Source: Candidatus Phocaeicola excrementigallinarum
Lineage (GTDB): Bacteria; Bacteroidota; Bacteroidia; Bacteroidales; Bacteroidaceae
Direction: 5' to 3'
Length of the DNA: 49,618 nt
Assembly: GCA_019120125.1 (NCBI GenBank)
Contig: DWVR01000074.1
Location: forward strand, 1 to 49,618
Below the pieces are notes generated by a model. The model had not been told where the DNA came from, ran no database searches, and was given only the letters and a program-made list of their open reading frames with translations. Shown one piece after another: positions 37,505 through 45,802 of this stretch. The translations under genes were made by a program, and so were the position numbers. Positions within the stretch are counted from its first letter, which is position 1. The number at the start of each line of letters is the position of its first letter.

Positions 37505-40093
37505 TCAGTTTCTGAACTTCAGTCCGTCGGCGCTGCGTTCCACCACGATGGGTTTCGTGCGGTCGACTTCCTGAGCCAGCAGTTTCTTCGACAAGTCGTT
37601 CAGCAGGTAACGCTGGATGGCACGTTTCACGGGACGTGCGCCGAACTCCGGATCGAATCCGGCGGTGGCCAGGAATTCAACGGCCTCCTCGGTCATCTGT
37701 AAGGTGACACCGTTGTCGGCCAGCATCTTCTGTATGCCGTTGATCTGCAGGCGTACAATCTGCTTGATCTGATCCTTGTCCAGCGGCTGGAACATGATGA
37801 TCTCGTCGATACGGTTCAGGAACTCCGGACGGATGGTCTTTTTCAGCATCTCCATCACTTCCTTCTTGGTCTCCTCTACGATTTGGTCGTGGTTCTGGGC
37901 GTTTATCTTCTCGAACTGGCTCTGGATGTACGAGCTTCCCAAGTTGGAGGTCATGATGATGATGGTGTTCTTGAAGTTCACCGTACGGCCCTTGTTGTCG
38001 GTCAGACGTCCGTCGTCCAATACCTGCAGCAGGATGTTGAACACGTCCGGATGAGCTTTTTCGATCTCATCGAAGAGCACTACCGAATACGGTTTCCTGC
38101 GCACGGCTTCCGTCAGCTGTCCGCCCTCATCGTAGCCTACGTATCCCGGAGGCGCACCGATCAGACGCGATACGGTATGTTTCTCCTGATACTCGCTCAT
38201 GTCGATACGCGTCATCAGTGTCTCGTCGTCGAACAGGTATTCGGCAAGGGCCTTCGCCAGCTCAGTCTTTCCGACTCCGGTCGTGCCGAGGAAGATGAAC
38301 GATCCGATGGGTCGTTTCGGGTCCTGAAGTCCGGCACGGCTCCGGCGTACGGCGTCCGCCACGGCCTCGATGGCCTCGTCCTGACCGATGACCCGCTTGT
38401 GCAGCTCGTCCTCCAGATGGAGCAGCTTGTCGCGCTCGCTCTGCAGCATCTTGCTCACCGGTATTCCCGTCCAGCGCGATACCACGTCGGCAATGTCCTC
38501 GGCGGTGACTTCTTCCTTGATCATGGCGTTGTCGCCCTGCTTTTTCTTCAGGTCCTCCTGAATGCTCTTGATCTCGTTCTCGAGAGCCTGAAGCTTTCCG
38601 TAACGGATCTCGGCCACTTTTCCGTAGTCGCCTTCTCGTTCCGCGCGGTCGGCCTCGAACTTCAGCCGCTCAATCTCCTTCTTGTTCTGCTGTATCTTGT
38701 TTACCAGTTCCTTCTCGCTCTGCCATTTGGCTTTGTACGAAGTCTCCTGTTCCTTCAGTTCCGCGATTTCCTTGTTCAGCTGTGCCAGCTTGGCCTCGTC
38801 CTTTTCCCGTTTGATGGCCTCGCGTTCAATCTCCAGCTGTTTCAGCCGTCGCTCGATCTCGTCCAGCTCTTCCGGGAGTGAGTCACGTTCCATACGGAGC
38901 TTGGCGGCCGCCTCGTCCATCAGGTCGATGGCCTTGTCCGGCAGGAAACGGTCGGTGATGTAGCGGTTGCTCAGTTCCACCGCGGCGATGATGGCCTCGT
39001 CCTTGATACGCACCTGATGGTGGTTCTCGTAGCGTTCCTTCAGTCCTCGCAGGATGGAGATGGAGCTTGCCGTGTCCGGCTCGTCCACCATGACCGTCTG
39101 GAAACGGCGTTCAAGCGCCTTGTCCTTCTCGAAATACTTCTGGTATTCGTCCAGAGTGGTGGCGCCGATGCTTCTCAGCTCGCCGCGCGCCAGGGCCGGT
39201 TTCAGGATATTGGCCGCGTCCATTGCGCCTTCGCCCTTTCCGGCGCCCACCAGCGTATGGATCTCGTCGATGAAGAGGATGATGTTTCCTTCCGACTTCT
39301 TCACCTCATTGATGACCGATTTCAGACGTTCCTCAAACTCGCCCTTGTATTTTGCGCCGGCAACCAGCGCGCCCATATCCAGCGAGTATAGCTGCTTGTT
39401 CTTCAGGTTCTCCGGCACGTCGCCACGAAGGATACGTTGCGCCAGTCCCTCCACGATGGCCGTCTTTCCCGTACCCGGTTCACCGATCAGGATCGGGTTG
39501 TTTTTCGTACGGCGGCTCAGTATCTGGAGCACACGGCGGATTTCCTCGTCACGGCCGATGACCGGGTCCAGTTTTCCGTTGCGTGCCGCTTCAATCAGAT
39601 TGACGGCGTATTTGTTCAGCGACTGGTAGGTGTCCTCGCTCGATTGCGAAGTCACGTTCTGTCCCTGTCTCAACTCGTTGATGGCCGCACGCAGCTCCTT
39701 GTCCGTCAGTCCTGCGTCTTTCAGTATGGTGGCCACCGTGCTTTTCACGTTCAGCAGCGCGAGAAGCAAAGCTTCCAGCGACACATATTCGTCGCCCATC
39801 TGCTTGGAGTAGTCCGTTGCTTTCTGCAACACCTCGTTCGTCTCACGGCTCAGGTAGGGTTCCCCTCCCGAGACCTTCGGCAAGGAGGCGATCTGCTTGT
39901 CGAGCACCGTTTCAATTTGCTGGCCGTTGACGCCGAGTTTCTGGAAGATGAAGCCTGTCACGTTTTCTCCCACTTTCAGCACTCCCGCCATCAAATGCTC
40001 GGGCTCGATGGCCTGTTGTCCGCGGCTCTGTACCAGATTCACCGCTTCCTGCACCGCCTCTTGCGATTTGATTGTAAAGTTGTTGAAGTTCAT
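37505..40093 (-). CDS. clpB: ATP-dependent chaperone ClpB
   Basis: The 862-residue protein is the ClpB/Hsp104 disaggregase, which works with DnaK to rescue aggregated proteins. In order: an N-terminal Clp repeat domain, first AAA+ module (Walker [14 protein letters not shown], Walker [13 protein letters not shown]), the long coiled-coil middle domain (residues about 405-525, highly charged), and second AAA+ module ([19 protein letters not shown] and [13 protein letters not shown]). Length is standard. A good AAAGGAG site precedes the start. A TGACA-type palindrome lies 125 bases upstream. Confidence 0.97.
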   Translation of the reverse strand: MNFNNFTIKSQEAVQEAVNLVQSRGQQAIEPEHLMAGVLKVGENVTGFIFQKLGVNGQQIETVLDKQIASLPKVSGGEPYLSRETNEVLQKATDYSKQMGDEYVSLEALLLALLNVKSTVATILKDAGLTDKELRAAINELRQGQNVTSQSSEDTYQSLNKYAVNLIEAARNGKLDPVIGRDEEIRRVLQILSRRTKNNPILIGEPGTGKTAIVEGLAQRILRGDVPENLKNKQLYSLDMGALVAGAKYKGEFEERLKSVINEVKKSEGNIILFIDEIHTLVGAGKGEGAMDAANILKPALARGELRSIGATTLDEYQKYFEKDKALERRFQTVMVDEPDTASSISILRGLKERYENHHQVRIKDEAIIAAVELSNRYITDRFLPDKAIDLMDEAAAKLRMERDSLPEELDEIERRLKQLEIEREAIKREKDEAKLAQLNKEIAELKEQETSYKAKWQSEKELVNKIQQNKKEIERLKFEADRAEREGDYGKVAEIRYGKLQALENEIKSIQEDLKKKQGDNAMIKEEVTAEDIADVVSRWTGIPVSKMLQSERDKLLHLEDELHKRVIGQDEAIEAVADAVRRSRAGLQDPKRPIGSFIFLGTTGVGKTELAKALAEYLFDDETLMTRIDMSEYQEKHTVSRLIGAPPGYVGYDEGGQLTEAVRRKPYSVVLFDEIEKAHPDVFNILLQVLDDGRLTDNKGRTVNFKNTIIIMTSNLGSSYIQSQFEKINAQNHDQIVEETKKEVMEMLKKTIRPEFLNRIDEIIMFQPLDKDQIKQIVRLQINGIQKMLADNGVTLQMTEEAVEFLATAGFDPEFGARPVKRAIQRYLLNDLSKKLLAQEVDRTKPIVVERSADGLKFRN

Positions 40094-40217
40094 AAATAAT
40101 CTCCTTTTTTTGTTATCCTTGAATTACTTGATGCCGGGCCGCTCCCTTTTTCTGAGGGGTTGTCCGACACTTGTATTCCATCAAATAGTCTGCCAGCGGG
40201 GGAAAAAATCATATATA

Positions 40218-40230
40218 TGACAAAATGTCA
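40218..40230. promoter_or_regulatory. 13-base palindrome upstream of clpB
   Basis: TGACAAAATGTCA is a perfect inverted repeat of TGACA arms around a 3-base centre, in the 224-base gap between the nuclease-like gene and clpB. It could be an operator for clpB. No regulator can be named. Confidence 0.35.
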
Positions 40231-40317
40231 CAATTGCAGGATTTTCTCATGAAAAGATGACAGTATGCGTTTGGAGATTGTGGCAGGTGTGCGTGGGATG
40301 CCTAAGGAAAGGGGGTA

Positions 40318-40887
40318 TTATTTATTAAGGCTTTCTGATATAAAGGAAACCTGCGTGTCCGGCAATATTCCGGTGATGTTGGCAACCGAATTGACGGAAA
40401 CCCTGACCGGATGCAGCCATACCAGCTTCTGTTTAAGTTTTTGCAGCCAAATGCCCATTTGTACTTTACGCTCTTTTTCACTGGCCACATCCCATTCGAT
40501 GCAAGCTATAATGGTCAGTTTAACCTTATTATCAAGCAGCCGACTATTTACCTGTGTGAAGAACTCTTCGTCATGGGTCGAAAAGCGTGCCTCACTTGTG
40601 GCTGTGGCAATTGAATCTCTGACTTTGATGGCTATTTTCCGCATCAACTCTTCACCTCCGGCATTGAGCGCTTCGCGAGTGCTTTCGTCCTGCGTATGTC
40701 CCCGATAGTTTTTGATTTCTATCAAGAACAACCGATTGCCTTGGTGGATACCCATAAAGTCCACCGCCTTTGTAGGTTTGAGTACCTTTTCCACCTTTCG
40801 GTGTGCGACATGCTCATCGTATTTGACCGTTGTCCAATCGGCGTCCTGGAAATTGAAATTGATGCCACTCTCCTGAAAATTACTCAT
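40318..40887 (-). CDS. PD-(D/E)XK nuclease-like protein paired with an ATPase
   Basis: This 189-residue protein has a stretch AVDFMGIHQGNRLFLIEIKN with Asp43, then Glu57 and Lys59, the spacing of a PD-(D/E)XK nuclease core (D-x13-E-x-K). The family is not recognised otherwise. The start overlaps the stop of the upstream ATPase gene by 8 bases, so the two are translated together. It could be the effector of an ATPase-nuclease defence pair. The nuclease assignment rests on the motif alone; a structural or profile search would decide it. Confidence 0.6.
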   Translation of the reverse strand: MSNFQESGINFNFQDADWTTVKYDEHVAHRKVEKVLKPTKAVDFMGIHQGNRLFLIEIKNYRGHTQDESTREALNAGGEELMRKIAIKVRDSIATATSEARFSTHDEEFFTQVNSRLLDNKVKLTIIACIEWDVASEKERKVQMGIWLQKLKQKLVWLHPVRVSVNSVANITGILPDTQVSFISESLNK

Positions 40888-41917
40888 AGTTGCTCATGTA
40901 TTTCTGTTCTAAATCATAGAATGCCGCATACTCCTCCAAAATCGGGTTGTTCTGTATGGCTGCGAGCGTATCGCCCTCTTCTATTCCTATTTTGCTTTCT
41001 TCCTTATGCAGGCCGAAGAAACGTACGCACGCACTAGTGTATTCCTTGTACTCGGAATACAAGGAAAGCATGTGCGTCAGCAAGTAATCATGTGTAGCGA
41101 TGAAAATCTGCAAACCACATTTTTGTAGTTCGCGAATAAACTCAGCCACCACCCGGATGAGAGCCGGATTGAGGTTGGACTCCGGTTCGTCCCAAAACAA
41201 AACCGTGTTGGCATTGATTTCACCGTTTAGGATAAGGTAAAGGATGGATGCCAGTTTGCGCAAACCCTCGGCCACCAGGTGGGCTTCCATGTTTCCCTCA
41301 GCCGTCTGTATGTAAAAACGACCGTTCATCTGAAGTACTTTGAAGCCCAATTCACGCTCTAACAATTCGATAGCCGGTTTTAAGGGATTGCTTTCCATAT
41401 CGCGCAAGATAGGAAGTGCCAATGAATGAGCCAGATTGATGTAAGTCTGGTCGAAGGACAGTTCACGCTTGCTGCTCAAACCTATAAATCCCTCAAACAG
41501 GGAGAACATCTCACGTGGGGGGACGTAAATGAACTGACATTCGCCCCATTTGTCGTCCTTCTCTATCTTGACCGTTGTTTTGGATGTAGCTGAAAAACTG
41601 AATGCCAAGTCTTTGTCGTCCACTGTGACCTTTACAAATGCCTTGCCTGCCACCATACTTTTGTTCACCAGATTGCCGATAAAATCCGGTTTGAAATAGT
41701 GGGTGATATTTTCCGCTAAGGTGTATTCAAACTGTTCTTTGGAAGTGGTTTTCCTGGCAAGGAACTCATGGCGTGCCTGCAATGCAGAAGCCAAGCATTT
41801 GAGAACATGCGTTTTTCCCGTACCGTTCTTTCCGATAAGGACATTGACTCCATCGACAAATGAGAAATTGTTGTCGATGAAGCTGGTAAAACCTGTTAAT
41901 GTTATATTGTCTATCAT
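40880..41917 (-). CDS. AAA/ABC-type ATPase (AAA_21-like), partner of the nuclease-like protein
   Basis: The 345-residue protein has an SMC/ABC-type ATPase fold: Walker A GKNGTGKT at residues 29-36, Walker B VLFWDEPES near 239-247 and a switch histidine (IATHD) at residue 276. In place of the usual LSGG signature is AEGLRKLASIL. Such overlapping ATPase genes act as sensors or regulators in many two-gene phage defence systems. The start is preceded by a good -7 box. It lies between clpB and the recombinase, pointing toward clpB. Confidence 0.8.
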   Translation of the reverse strand: MIDNITLTGFTSFIDNNFSFVDGVNVLIGKNGTGKTHVLKCLASALQARHEFLARKTTSKEQFEYTLAENITHYFKPDFIGNLVNKSMVAGKAFVKVTVDDKDLAFSFSATSKTTVKIEKDDKWGECQFIYVPPREMFSLFEGFIGLSSKRELSFDQTYINLAHSLALPILRDMESNPLKPAIELLERELGFKVLQMNGRFYIQTAEGNMEAHLVAEGLRKLASILYLILNGEINANTVLFWDEPESNLNPALIRVVAEFIRELQKCGLQIFIATHDYLLTHMLSLYSEYKEYTSACVRFFGLHKEESKIGIEEGDTLAAIQNNPILEEYAAFYDLEQKYMSNYE

Positions 41918-41951
41918 TGAGTTGATTCCTATTTATAAAATAAAACTGTTA

Positions 41952-41959
41952 CAAATATA
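41952..41959 (-). promoter_or_regulatory. -7 box for the ATPase-nuclease pair
   Basis: The minus strand reads TATATTTG, a full match to TAnnTTTG, 35 bases before the ATPase start. Confidence 0.6.
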
Positions 41960-42450
41960 CGGATAATCTGCGGGGATTCTACACCGGCAGAATAAAAATC
42001 TTCCTGACCCACGGCTTTCATTTAAGATATTATTTCTTTCGACATGTCATTGGTTCGTACAAATAGATTGTCATCGAGATCTGGAACCGTACCGGTTCAG
42101 CTGCTTTCGCGATAAGTTCTGGATCCGGAAACTGTATCTGCTTCTGTGACATTATAAATTCACTCATAAGCATCCTATATAAAAGTGTCAGAATGATAAT
42201 CCCGGGGCGTGAGAATCTGTTGTTTCCGTGCCTTCGGAAAGCTGGACGGAAAAAACGGAATGACAGTGGTTTTGTGGATTTCTGTCTGTCGTTAAAAAAT
42301 CCTTTTCTGTTTCTTTTTATGAACAAATATCGGTTGTATGTTTTATTATGTATGATATTTGTTTGAATGGTTGGAAAAATGTTGCTTGTGGGATCTCTCT
42401 CCCGCGGGCGCTTCCAGAGAAAAACAGGGTTATTTTTTCCCTTTAAAACA

Positions 42451-42560
42451 AACGTGCAGGCGTTTTGTTTGGAATGTCTTGGCGTTTTGAGTGAAATGTT
42501 TCGGCGTTCTTTATGAAAAGTCCTGTTGTTTTCCGGCATGAATCGGCTGTTTTTGCAGTC
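42451..42560. repeat. degenerate 22-base-period array, related to 10392-10479
   Basis: Units start at 42451, 42473, 42495, 42517 and, weakly, 42539. The first three share AAyGTnynGGCGTTyT followed by 6 variable bases; the fourth keeps AAAGTCCTGTTGTTTT. Period and core (GTC, then GGCGTTTT) match the array at 10392-10479, although the palindromic symmetry is weaker here. Confidence 0.6.
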
Positions 42561-42842
42561 GTTTTTTGAAGGTTACCCCTTTCAGAAGCCCTTGTAGAGG
42601 GGGCGGGGTTTTAATATTTATTAAGAATCACTCTCCGGACGGGCTGAATTTTAAAAATGTATGGGGAGGAAATCCGTGGATTTTCTTTCATTATGTGATA
42701 ATAATGCAGAAATTTGTGTCTATTTGTATTTTCCGGAAAGGTGTTGTCTTTTGTTGGACACAGAGATGCGGCGTTGCGGAATTTCTGTCTTTTCTCTGTG
42801 TCTTCTGTGTCTGCGTGTTTAATTAAATAATTTAAATTTTTT

Positions 42843-44051
42843 ATGACATCAGTAAAGCTTAAATTCAGGCCCTCGACGAGTCAGGGCAAAGAAGGTGCAC
42901 TGTTCTTTCAGGTGATCCACGGACGGGAAGTCCGTAGGATAAAGAGCAAGTATCGGATTTTCAGTGAGGAATGGGATGCAAGGCAGGGGAAGATCCATTT
43001 GCCTCTTCCCAATTCCCCGCGTTATGGGACGGTGATGTCCATTCTGTTTAGTGTGCGTGAGGAGCTTCAGGTTCTGGAGAAGATAATTCTGGGCTTTGAG
43101 GATTCCGGCCGTCCGTTCAATGTCCGTGACATTGTGGACAAGTGTGTCGCCTGCTCACCGGCTTCAGGAAGCGTGTTCAGTTTTATCCGTGCCCAAATCC
43201 TGCATAAGAGACAGATGGGGCGTATCCGTTCCAGCGAGACCTACCAGTCCACGCTCAACAGTTTCATGAGGTTCCGGAGATATGCGGACCTGACCTTCGG
43301 TATGATGGATTCCGGCATGATAGAGCTTTATGAGGCCTATCTGCGCAATCAGGGCCTTTCGCGCAACACTTCTTCTTTTTACATGCGCATCCTGCGCACC
43401 AACTATCGGTCGGCCGTCGATCTGGGACTGGTCCGCGACGTGCATCCCTTCAAGCATGTGTATTGCGGAATCGACAAGACGGTGAAACGGAGTGTGTCGC
43501 TGGCGGACATCAAGCGCATCAAGGGGCTTGACCTTTCCGCCCTTCCGCTTCTTGACTATGCGCGCGACATGTTCATTTTCAGTTTCTGCACAAGAGGTAT
43601 GTCGTTTGTCGATATGGCCTACTTGCGGAAAACGGACCTGGCCAACGGATATATCACGTATCGCAGGAAAAAGACCGGCCAGCTGCTCACCGTGGAATGG
43701 ACCCGCCAGATGCAGGACATTCTGGACAAGTATCCCCCTAATCCGACGCGTTATCTCCTTCCGGTCATCCTGCGTGAGGATGGCAGGGAGCGCAATCAGT
43801 ACCAGAACGAGATGACCAAGATCAACCGGCGGCTGAAGGAAGTGGCGCGGCTGGCCTGTCTGTCCGTCCCTTTGTCGCTCTATTACAGCCGCCACAGTTG
43901 GGCCAGCATCGCCCGGCGCAAGGACATACCTTTGTCGGTGATAAGCGAAGGGCTTGGACATGATTCCGAGACCACCACACAGATATATCTTGATTCCATC
44001 AAGTCGTATGAGGTGGACCGCGCGAATAAAAAGATACTGGAAGGGTTATAG
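42843..44051 (+). CDS. tyrosine site-specific recombinase (invertase candidate)
   Basis: The 402-residue protein is a Bacteroidetes tyrosine recombinase with an N-terminal arm-binding domain, a core-binding SAM-like domain (residues about 110-210) and a catalytic domain. Catalytic residues are Arg251 (CTRGMSF), Lys277, Arg350 (YYSRHSW, with Tyr in place of the usual first His), His373 (LGHDSETTTQIY) and nucleophile Tyr382. It lies 25 bases before a pair of inverted recombination sites, so it probably inverts the promoter segment that follows. Such tsr genes are common at capsule loci. Confidence 0.9.
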   Translation: MTSVKLKFRPSTSQGKEGALFFQVIHGREVRRIKSKYRIFSEEWDARQGKIHLPLPNSPRYGTVMSILFSVREELQVLEKIILGFEDSGRPFNVRDIVDKCVACSPASGSVFSFIRAQILHKRQMGRIRSSETYQSTLNSFMRFRRYADLTFGMMDSGMIELYEAYLRNQGLSRNTSSFYMRILRTNYRSAVDLGLVRDVHPFKHVYCGIDKTVKRSVSLADIKRIKGLDLSALPLLDYARDMFIFSFCTRGMSFVDMAYLRKTDLANGYITYRRKKTGQLLTVEWTRQMQDILDKYPPNPTRYLLPVILREDGRERNQYQNEMTKINRRLKEVARLACLSVPLSLYYSRHSWASIARRKDIPLSVISEGLGHDSETTTQIYLDSIKSYEVDRANKKILEGL

Positions 44052-44076
44052 CCGTTTTTTTTGTGCCTCAGTGTAC

Positions 44077-44097
44077 TTATCTCCTTATATGAGATGA
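44077..44097 (+). repeat. left inverted recombination site
   Basis: Arms TTATCTC and GAGATGA flank the 7-base spacer CTTATAT. With the right site it forms an inverted pair sharing 19 identical bases. The architecture (short arms around an asymmetric 7-base core) is that of tyrosine recombinase crossover sites. Confidence 0.8.
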
Positions 44098-44259
44098 GTT
44101 TATTTATACATCATTGAGCGATAGTCGTTTAATACATGGTATCTGTCACCCTTTGTCAACAATGAAAAAATATTGGCAACTTCATGGACAAAAAAATGCT
44201 CTGAAATGGGCTGGAAACAAATTTATTCACTATCTTTGCATTGAAATATCATCTCATAT
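44087..44259. promoter_or_regulatory. invertible promoter segment upstream of upxY
   Basis: About 173 bases lie between the centres of two inverted sites. Inside, TATCTTTG at 44231-44238 is a full -7 box facing upxY, so the read orientation is ON. The -33 box is weak. A second box, TAAATTTG, lies on the opposite strand at 44218-44225 and could drive transcription away from upxY. The layout matches phase-variable capsule promoters of Bacteroides, here with an adjacent tyrosine recombinase. Confidence 0.75.
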
Positions 44260-44269
44260 AAGGAGATGA
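44249..44269 (-). repeat. right inverted recombination site
   Basis: Arms TCATCTC and GAGATGA are perfect inverted repeats of each other around spacer ATATAAG, the reverse complement of the left spacer. The opposite spacer direction means recombination would invert, not delete, the segment. Confidence 0.8.
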
Positions 44270-44450
44270 TATACGTAAACTATGCTAAACTGGTTGTCTT
44301 TATGACGCTGAAGGGGAATGTCTGAGTCGGTTGGATATGCTTCCAATTTTGAGACGCTTAACTATAACTGCTTGTTTTTTAGATATTTATCTAAACTTGC
44401 AGGATTAGGAGGTATATTTCCTCTTGAAATACGACATTGGGGGAGGCGAT
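44270..44450 (+). promoter_or_regulatory. untranslated leader of upxY
   Basis: If transcription starts near 44245, upxY has a leader of about 200 bases. UpxY-type antiterminators are known to act on the leader of their own operon. I see only a weak GGAGG/CCTC hairpin at about 44408-44424 and no clear terminator. Confidence 0.4.
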
Positions 44451-44972
44451 ATGAAAGAATGGTATGTGATGCGTGACTTGAAGCGGAGCAATGCCAAACT
44501 TCCTGCTTACAAGATGCTTATGGAAAAAGGGTTTGAAGTGTTCACCCCGATGGTATGGAAAGTGGTTTCCAGACGGGGAAAACGGCTTCGTATCCAGGTG
44601 CCTTATATGCAGGATCTGCTCTTTGTGTTCGACACGCGTCGCGAGCTTGACCCGATTGTGGAGCTTGTGCCCACCCTCCAATACCGTTTTGTGCGCGGCA
44701 TGTATTGTGAGCCCATGACGGTAAGGTGCGAGGACATGGAACGTTTCATCACTGCGGTCAAGTCTGCCGAATCCCCCTGCTTTTACACCCCCGGTGAAGT
44801 GACTCCCGACATGATAGGCCACAAGGTGCGTATCGTGGGCGGTCCGTTGGACAGTTACGAAGGCCGCTTGCAGAAAATCCGCGGCTCTCGTTCCAGGCGC
44901 CTGTTCGTGGAGCTTCCCGCCCTCCTCACCGTATCGGTGGAGGTGAATCCGGAATTCATCCAATTGTTGTGA
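44451..44972 (+). CDS. upxY: UpxY-type NusG-family antiterminator
   Basis: The 173-residue protein is a specialised NusG paralogue. The NusG N-terminal domain begins KEWYVMRDLKRSNAKL and contains RLRIQVPYMQDLLFVF; the C-terminal KOW part reads DMIGHKVRIVGGPLDSYEG. UpxY proteins let RNA polymerase read through long capsule operons. The start at 44451 has a strong GGGGGAGG site at 44440-44447; a start at 44424 lacks one. No upxZ gene follows, which is unusual, and the next genes are toxin-antitoxin-like rather than glycan genes. Confidence 0.92.
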   Translation: MKEWYVMRDLKRSNAKLPAYKMLMEKGFEVFTPMVWKVVSRRGKRLRIQVPYMQDLLFVFDTRRELDPIVELVPTLQYRFVRGMYCEPMTVRCEDMERFITAVKSAESPCFYTPGEVTPDMIGHKVRIVGGPLDSYEGRLQKIRGSRSRRLFVELPALLTVSVEVNPEFIQLL

Positions 44973-45007
44973 GAAGGCCTGCGGTCCTTCCGGAATTTAT
45001 TTCCCTG

Positions 45008-45045
45008 TTCCTCTTGCGGAAACGGATTGGAATCGTTATATTTGC
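45008..45045 (+). promoter_or_regulatory. repeated cassette promoter, copy 1 (MntA/HepT)
   Basis: TTGC at 45014-45017, 19 bases, then TATATTTG at 45037-45044. The spacer begins GGAAACGG and contains the imperfect palindrome AACG-ATT/AAT-CGTT. The same element recurs before each of the next three cassettes. Confidence 0.8.
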
Positions 45046-45085
45046 TTGTCATTATAAATCCTTGGCAAATCAATAAGACATTGGT

Positions 45086-45400
45086 ATGGATACTGTAAAT
45101 GAAAATATCGTGAAAGTGTTGCCACAGATACAGCAATATCTGGCGGACCAGCCTGTACTTTGCGCATGGCTGTTCGGTTCCTTTTCCCGGGGAGAGGAGA
45201 CAGCGGACAGTGATGTGGACATTCTTATCCGGTACAAGGACGCGGATACGATATCTCTGTTTACCATTTCGCGCATAATGTGTGCCTTGTCCAAAATATT
45301 GAACCGGAAAGTGGATCTCGTGGAAGAGGATTCACTTCTTCCGTTTGCCGCAGAAAGTGTCCTTGAAGACAGAATGCTGATATATGAGAGAAAGAATTAA
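45086..45400 (+). CDS. mntA: MntA-like nucleotidyltransferase antitoxin
   Basis: The 104-residue protein is a minimal nucleotidyltransferase of the MNT family. The catalytic signature GS-x10-D-x-D is intact: Gly31-Ser32, then Asp43 and Asp45 (FGSFSRG, DSDVDIL). MntA antitoxins silence the HepT RNase by adding AMP to a tyrosine near its active site. The gene overlaps hepT by 17 bases, and starts about 42 bases after a conserved promoter box. It is the first gene after upxY. Confidence 0.88.
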   Translation: MDTVNENIVKVLPQIQQYLADQPVLCAWLFGSFSRGEETADSDVDILIRYKDADTISLFTISRIMCALSKILNRKVDLVEEDSLLPFAAESVLEDRMLIYERKN

Positions 45401-45734
45401 GGACAAGGGGCGTTTGGAGCATATATTGAATTCCATAAATGTATTGTTGGAATACAAGAACAAATATGCATTTCCGGAGGTGGAGAACAATCCGATTTTG
45501 TTTTATGGCTTTGTCAAGCATGTGGAGATAATAGGCGAGGCGGTGTATATGCTGACAAAAGAATTCCGTAACGCTCATCCCGAAGTGGAATGGGAGGTCA
45601 TTGAGGGCATGCGGCATGTGTTGGTACATGGCTACTACAAAATCAGGCCGATCCAGTTATGGAATACGATAGAGAATGATATACCGGCTCTCAAGCCTTT
45701 CATCGAGAAATATTATGCAGAGGATGAAAAGTAA
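45384..45734 (+). CDS. hepT: HepT-like HEPN RNase toxin
   Basis: The 116-residue protein belongs to the HepT (DUF86) toxins. The active motif R-x4-H-x-Y is complete: Arg77, His82 and Tyr84 (GMRHVLVHGYY). Known HepT toxins cut mRNA or tRNA, and the tyrosine is the site modified by MntA. The start at 45384 lies within mntA, typical of this pair. Copy 2 of the repeated promoter begins 10 bases after its stop. Confidence 0.88.
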   Translation: MRERIKDKGRLEHILNSINVLLEYKNKYAFPEVENNPILFYGFVKHVEIIGEAVYMLTKEFRNAHPEVEWEVIEGMRHVLVHGYYKIRPIQLWNTIENDIPALKPFIEKYYAEDEK

Positions 45735-45743
45735 ATGAGAGCA

Positions 45744-45781
45744 TTCCTCTTGCGGAAATGGGGTAAAACCGTTATATTTGC
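45744..45781 (+). promoter_or_regulatory. repeated cassette promoter, copy 2
   Basis: TTGC at 45750-45753, 19 bases, TATATTTG at 45773-45780. The spacer keeps GGAAATGG and ends in CCGT. Similarity to copy 1 continues past the promoter (CTTGTCATTA, ATAAATCC), so this pair was duplicated with some flanking sequence. Confidence 0.8.
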
Positions 45782-45802
45782 TTGTCATTAATTATAAATC
45801 CT

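Larger units (their letters stand above)
41918..42842. other. 925-base gene-poor region between the ATPase and the recombinase
   Basis: I see no convincing gene. Open frames at 42030-42539 (minus) and 42566-42826 (plus) have no family resemblance and poor composition. What is visible is the ATPase promoter (41952-41959), the 22-base-period array (42451-42560), a hairpin of ACACAGAGA and TCTCTGTGT arms (42758-42766 and 42793-42801), and an AT-rich run just before the recombinase start. Confidence 0.6.

Noticed and set aside
37883..38881. Open frame of 332 codons on the plus strand inside clpB
   Set aside because: It mirrors the clpB coding bias, has a Leu/Val/Arg-rich composition and no recognisable domain.
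42030..42539. Minus-strand open frame of 169 codons in the gap before the recombinase
   Set aside because: It runs through the 22-base repeat array, lacks a ribosome binding site and family similarity, and has a poor codon pattern.
42566..42826. Plus-strand open frame of 86 codons just before the recombinase
   Set aside because: The product is rich in Cys and Phe with no family likeness, and it covers a hairpin region; probably untranslated.
45384..45734. Reading the gene after mntA as a capsule-locus UpxZ
   Set aside because: The R-x4-H-x-Y motif and the overlap with an MNT gene identify it as HepT; no UpxZ-like sequence was found.
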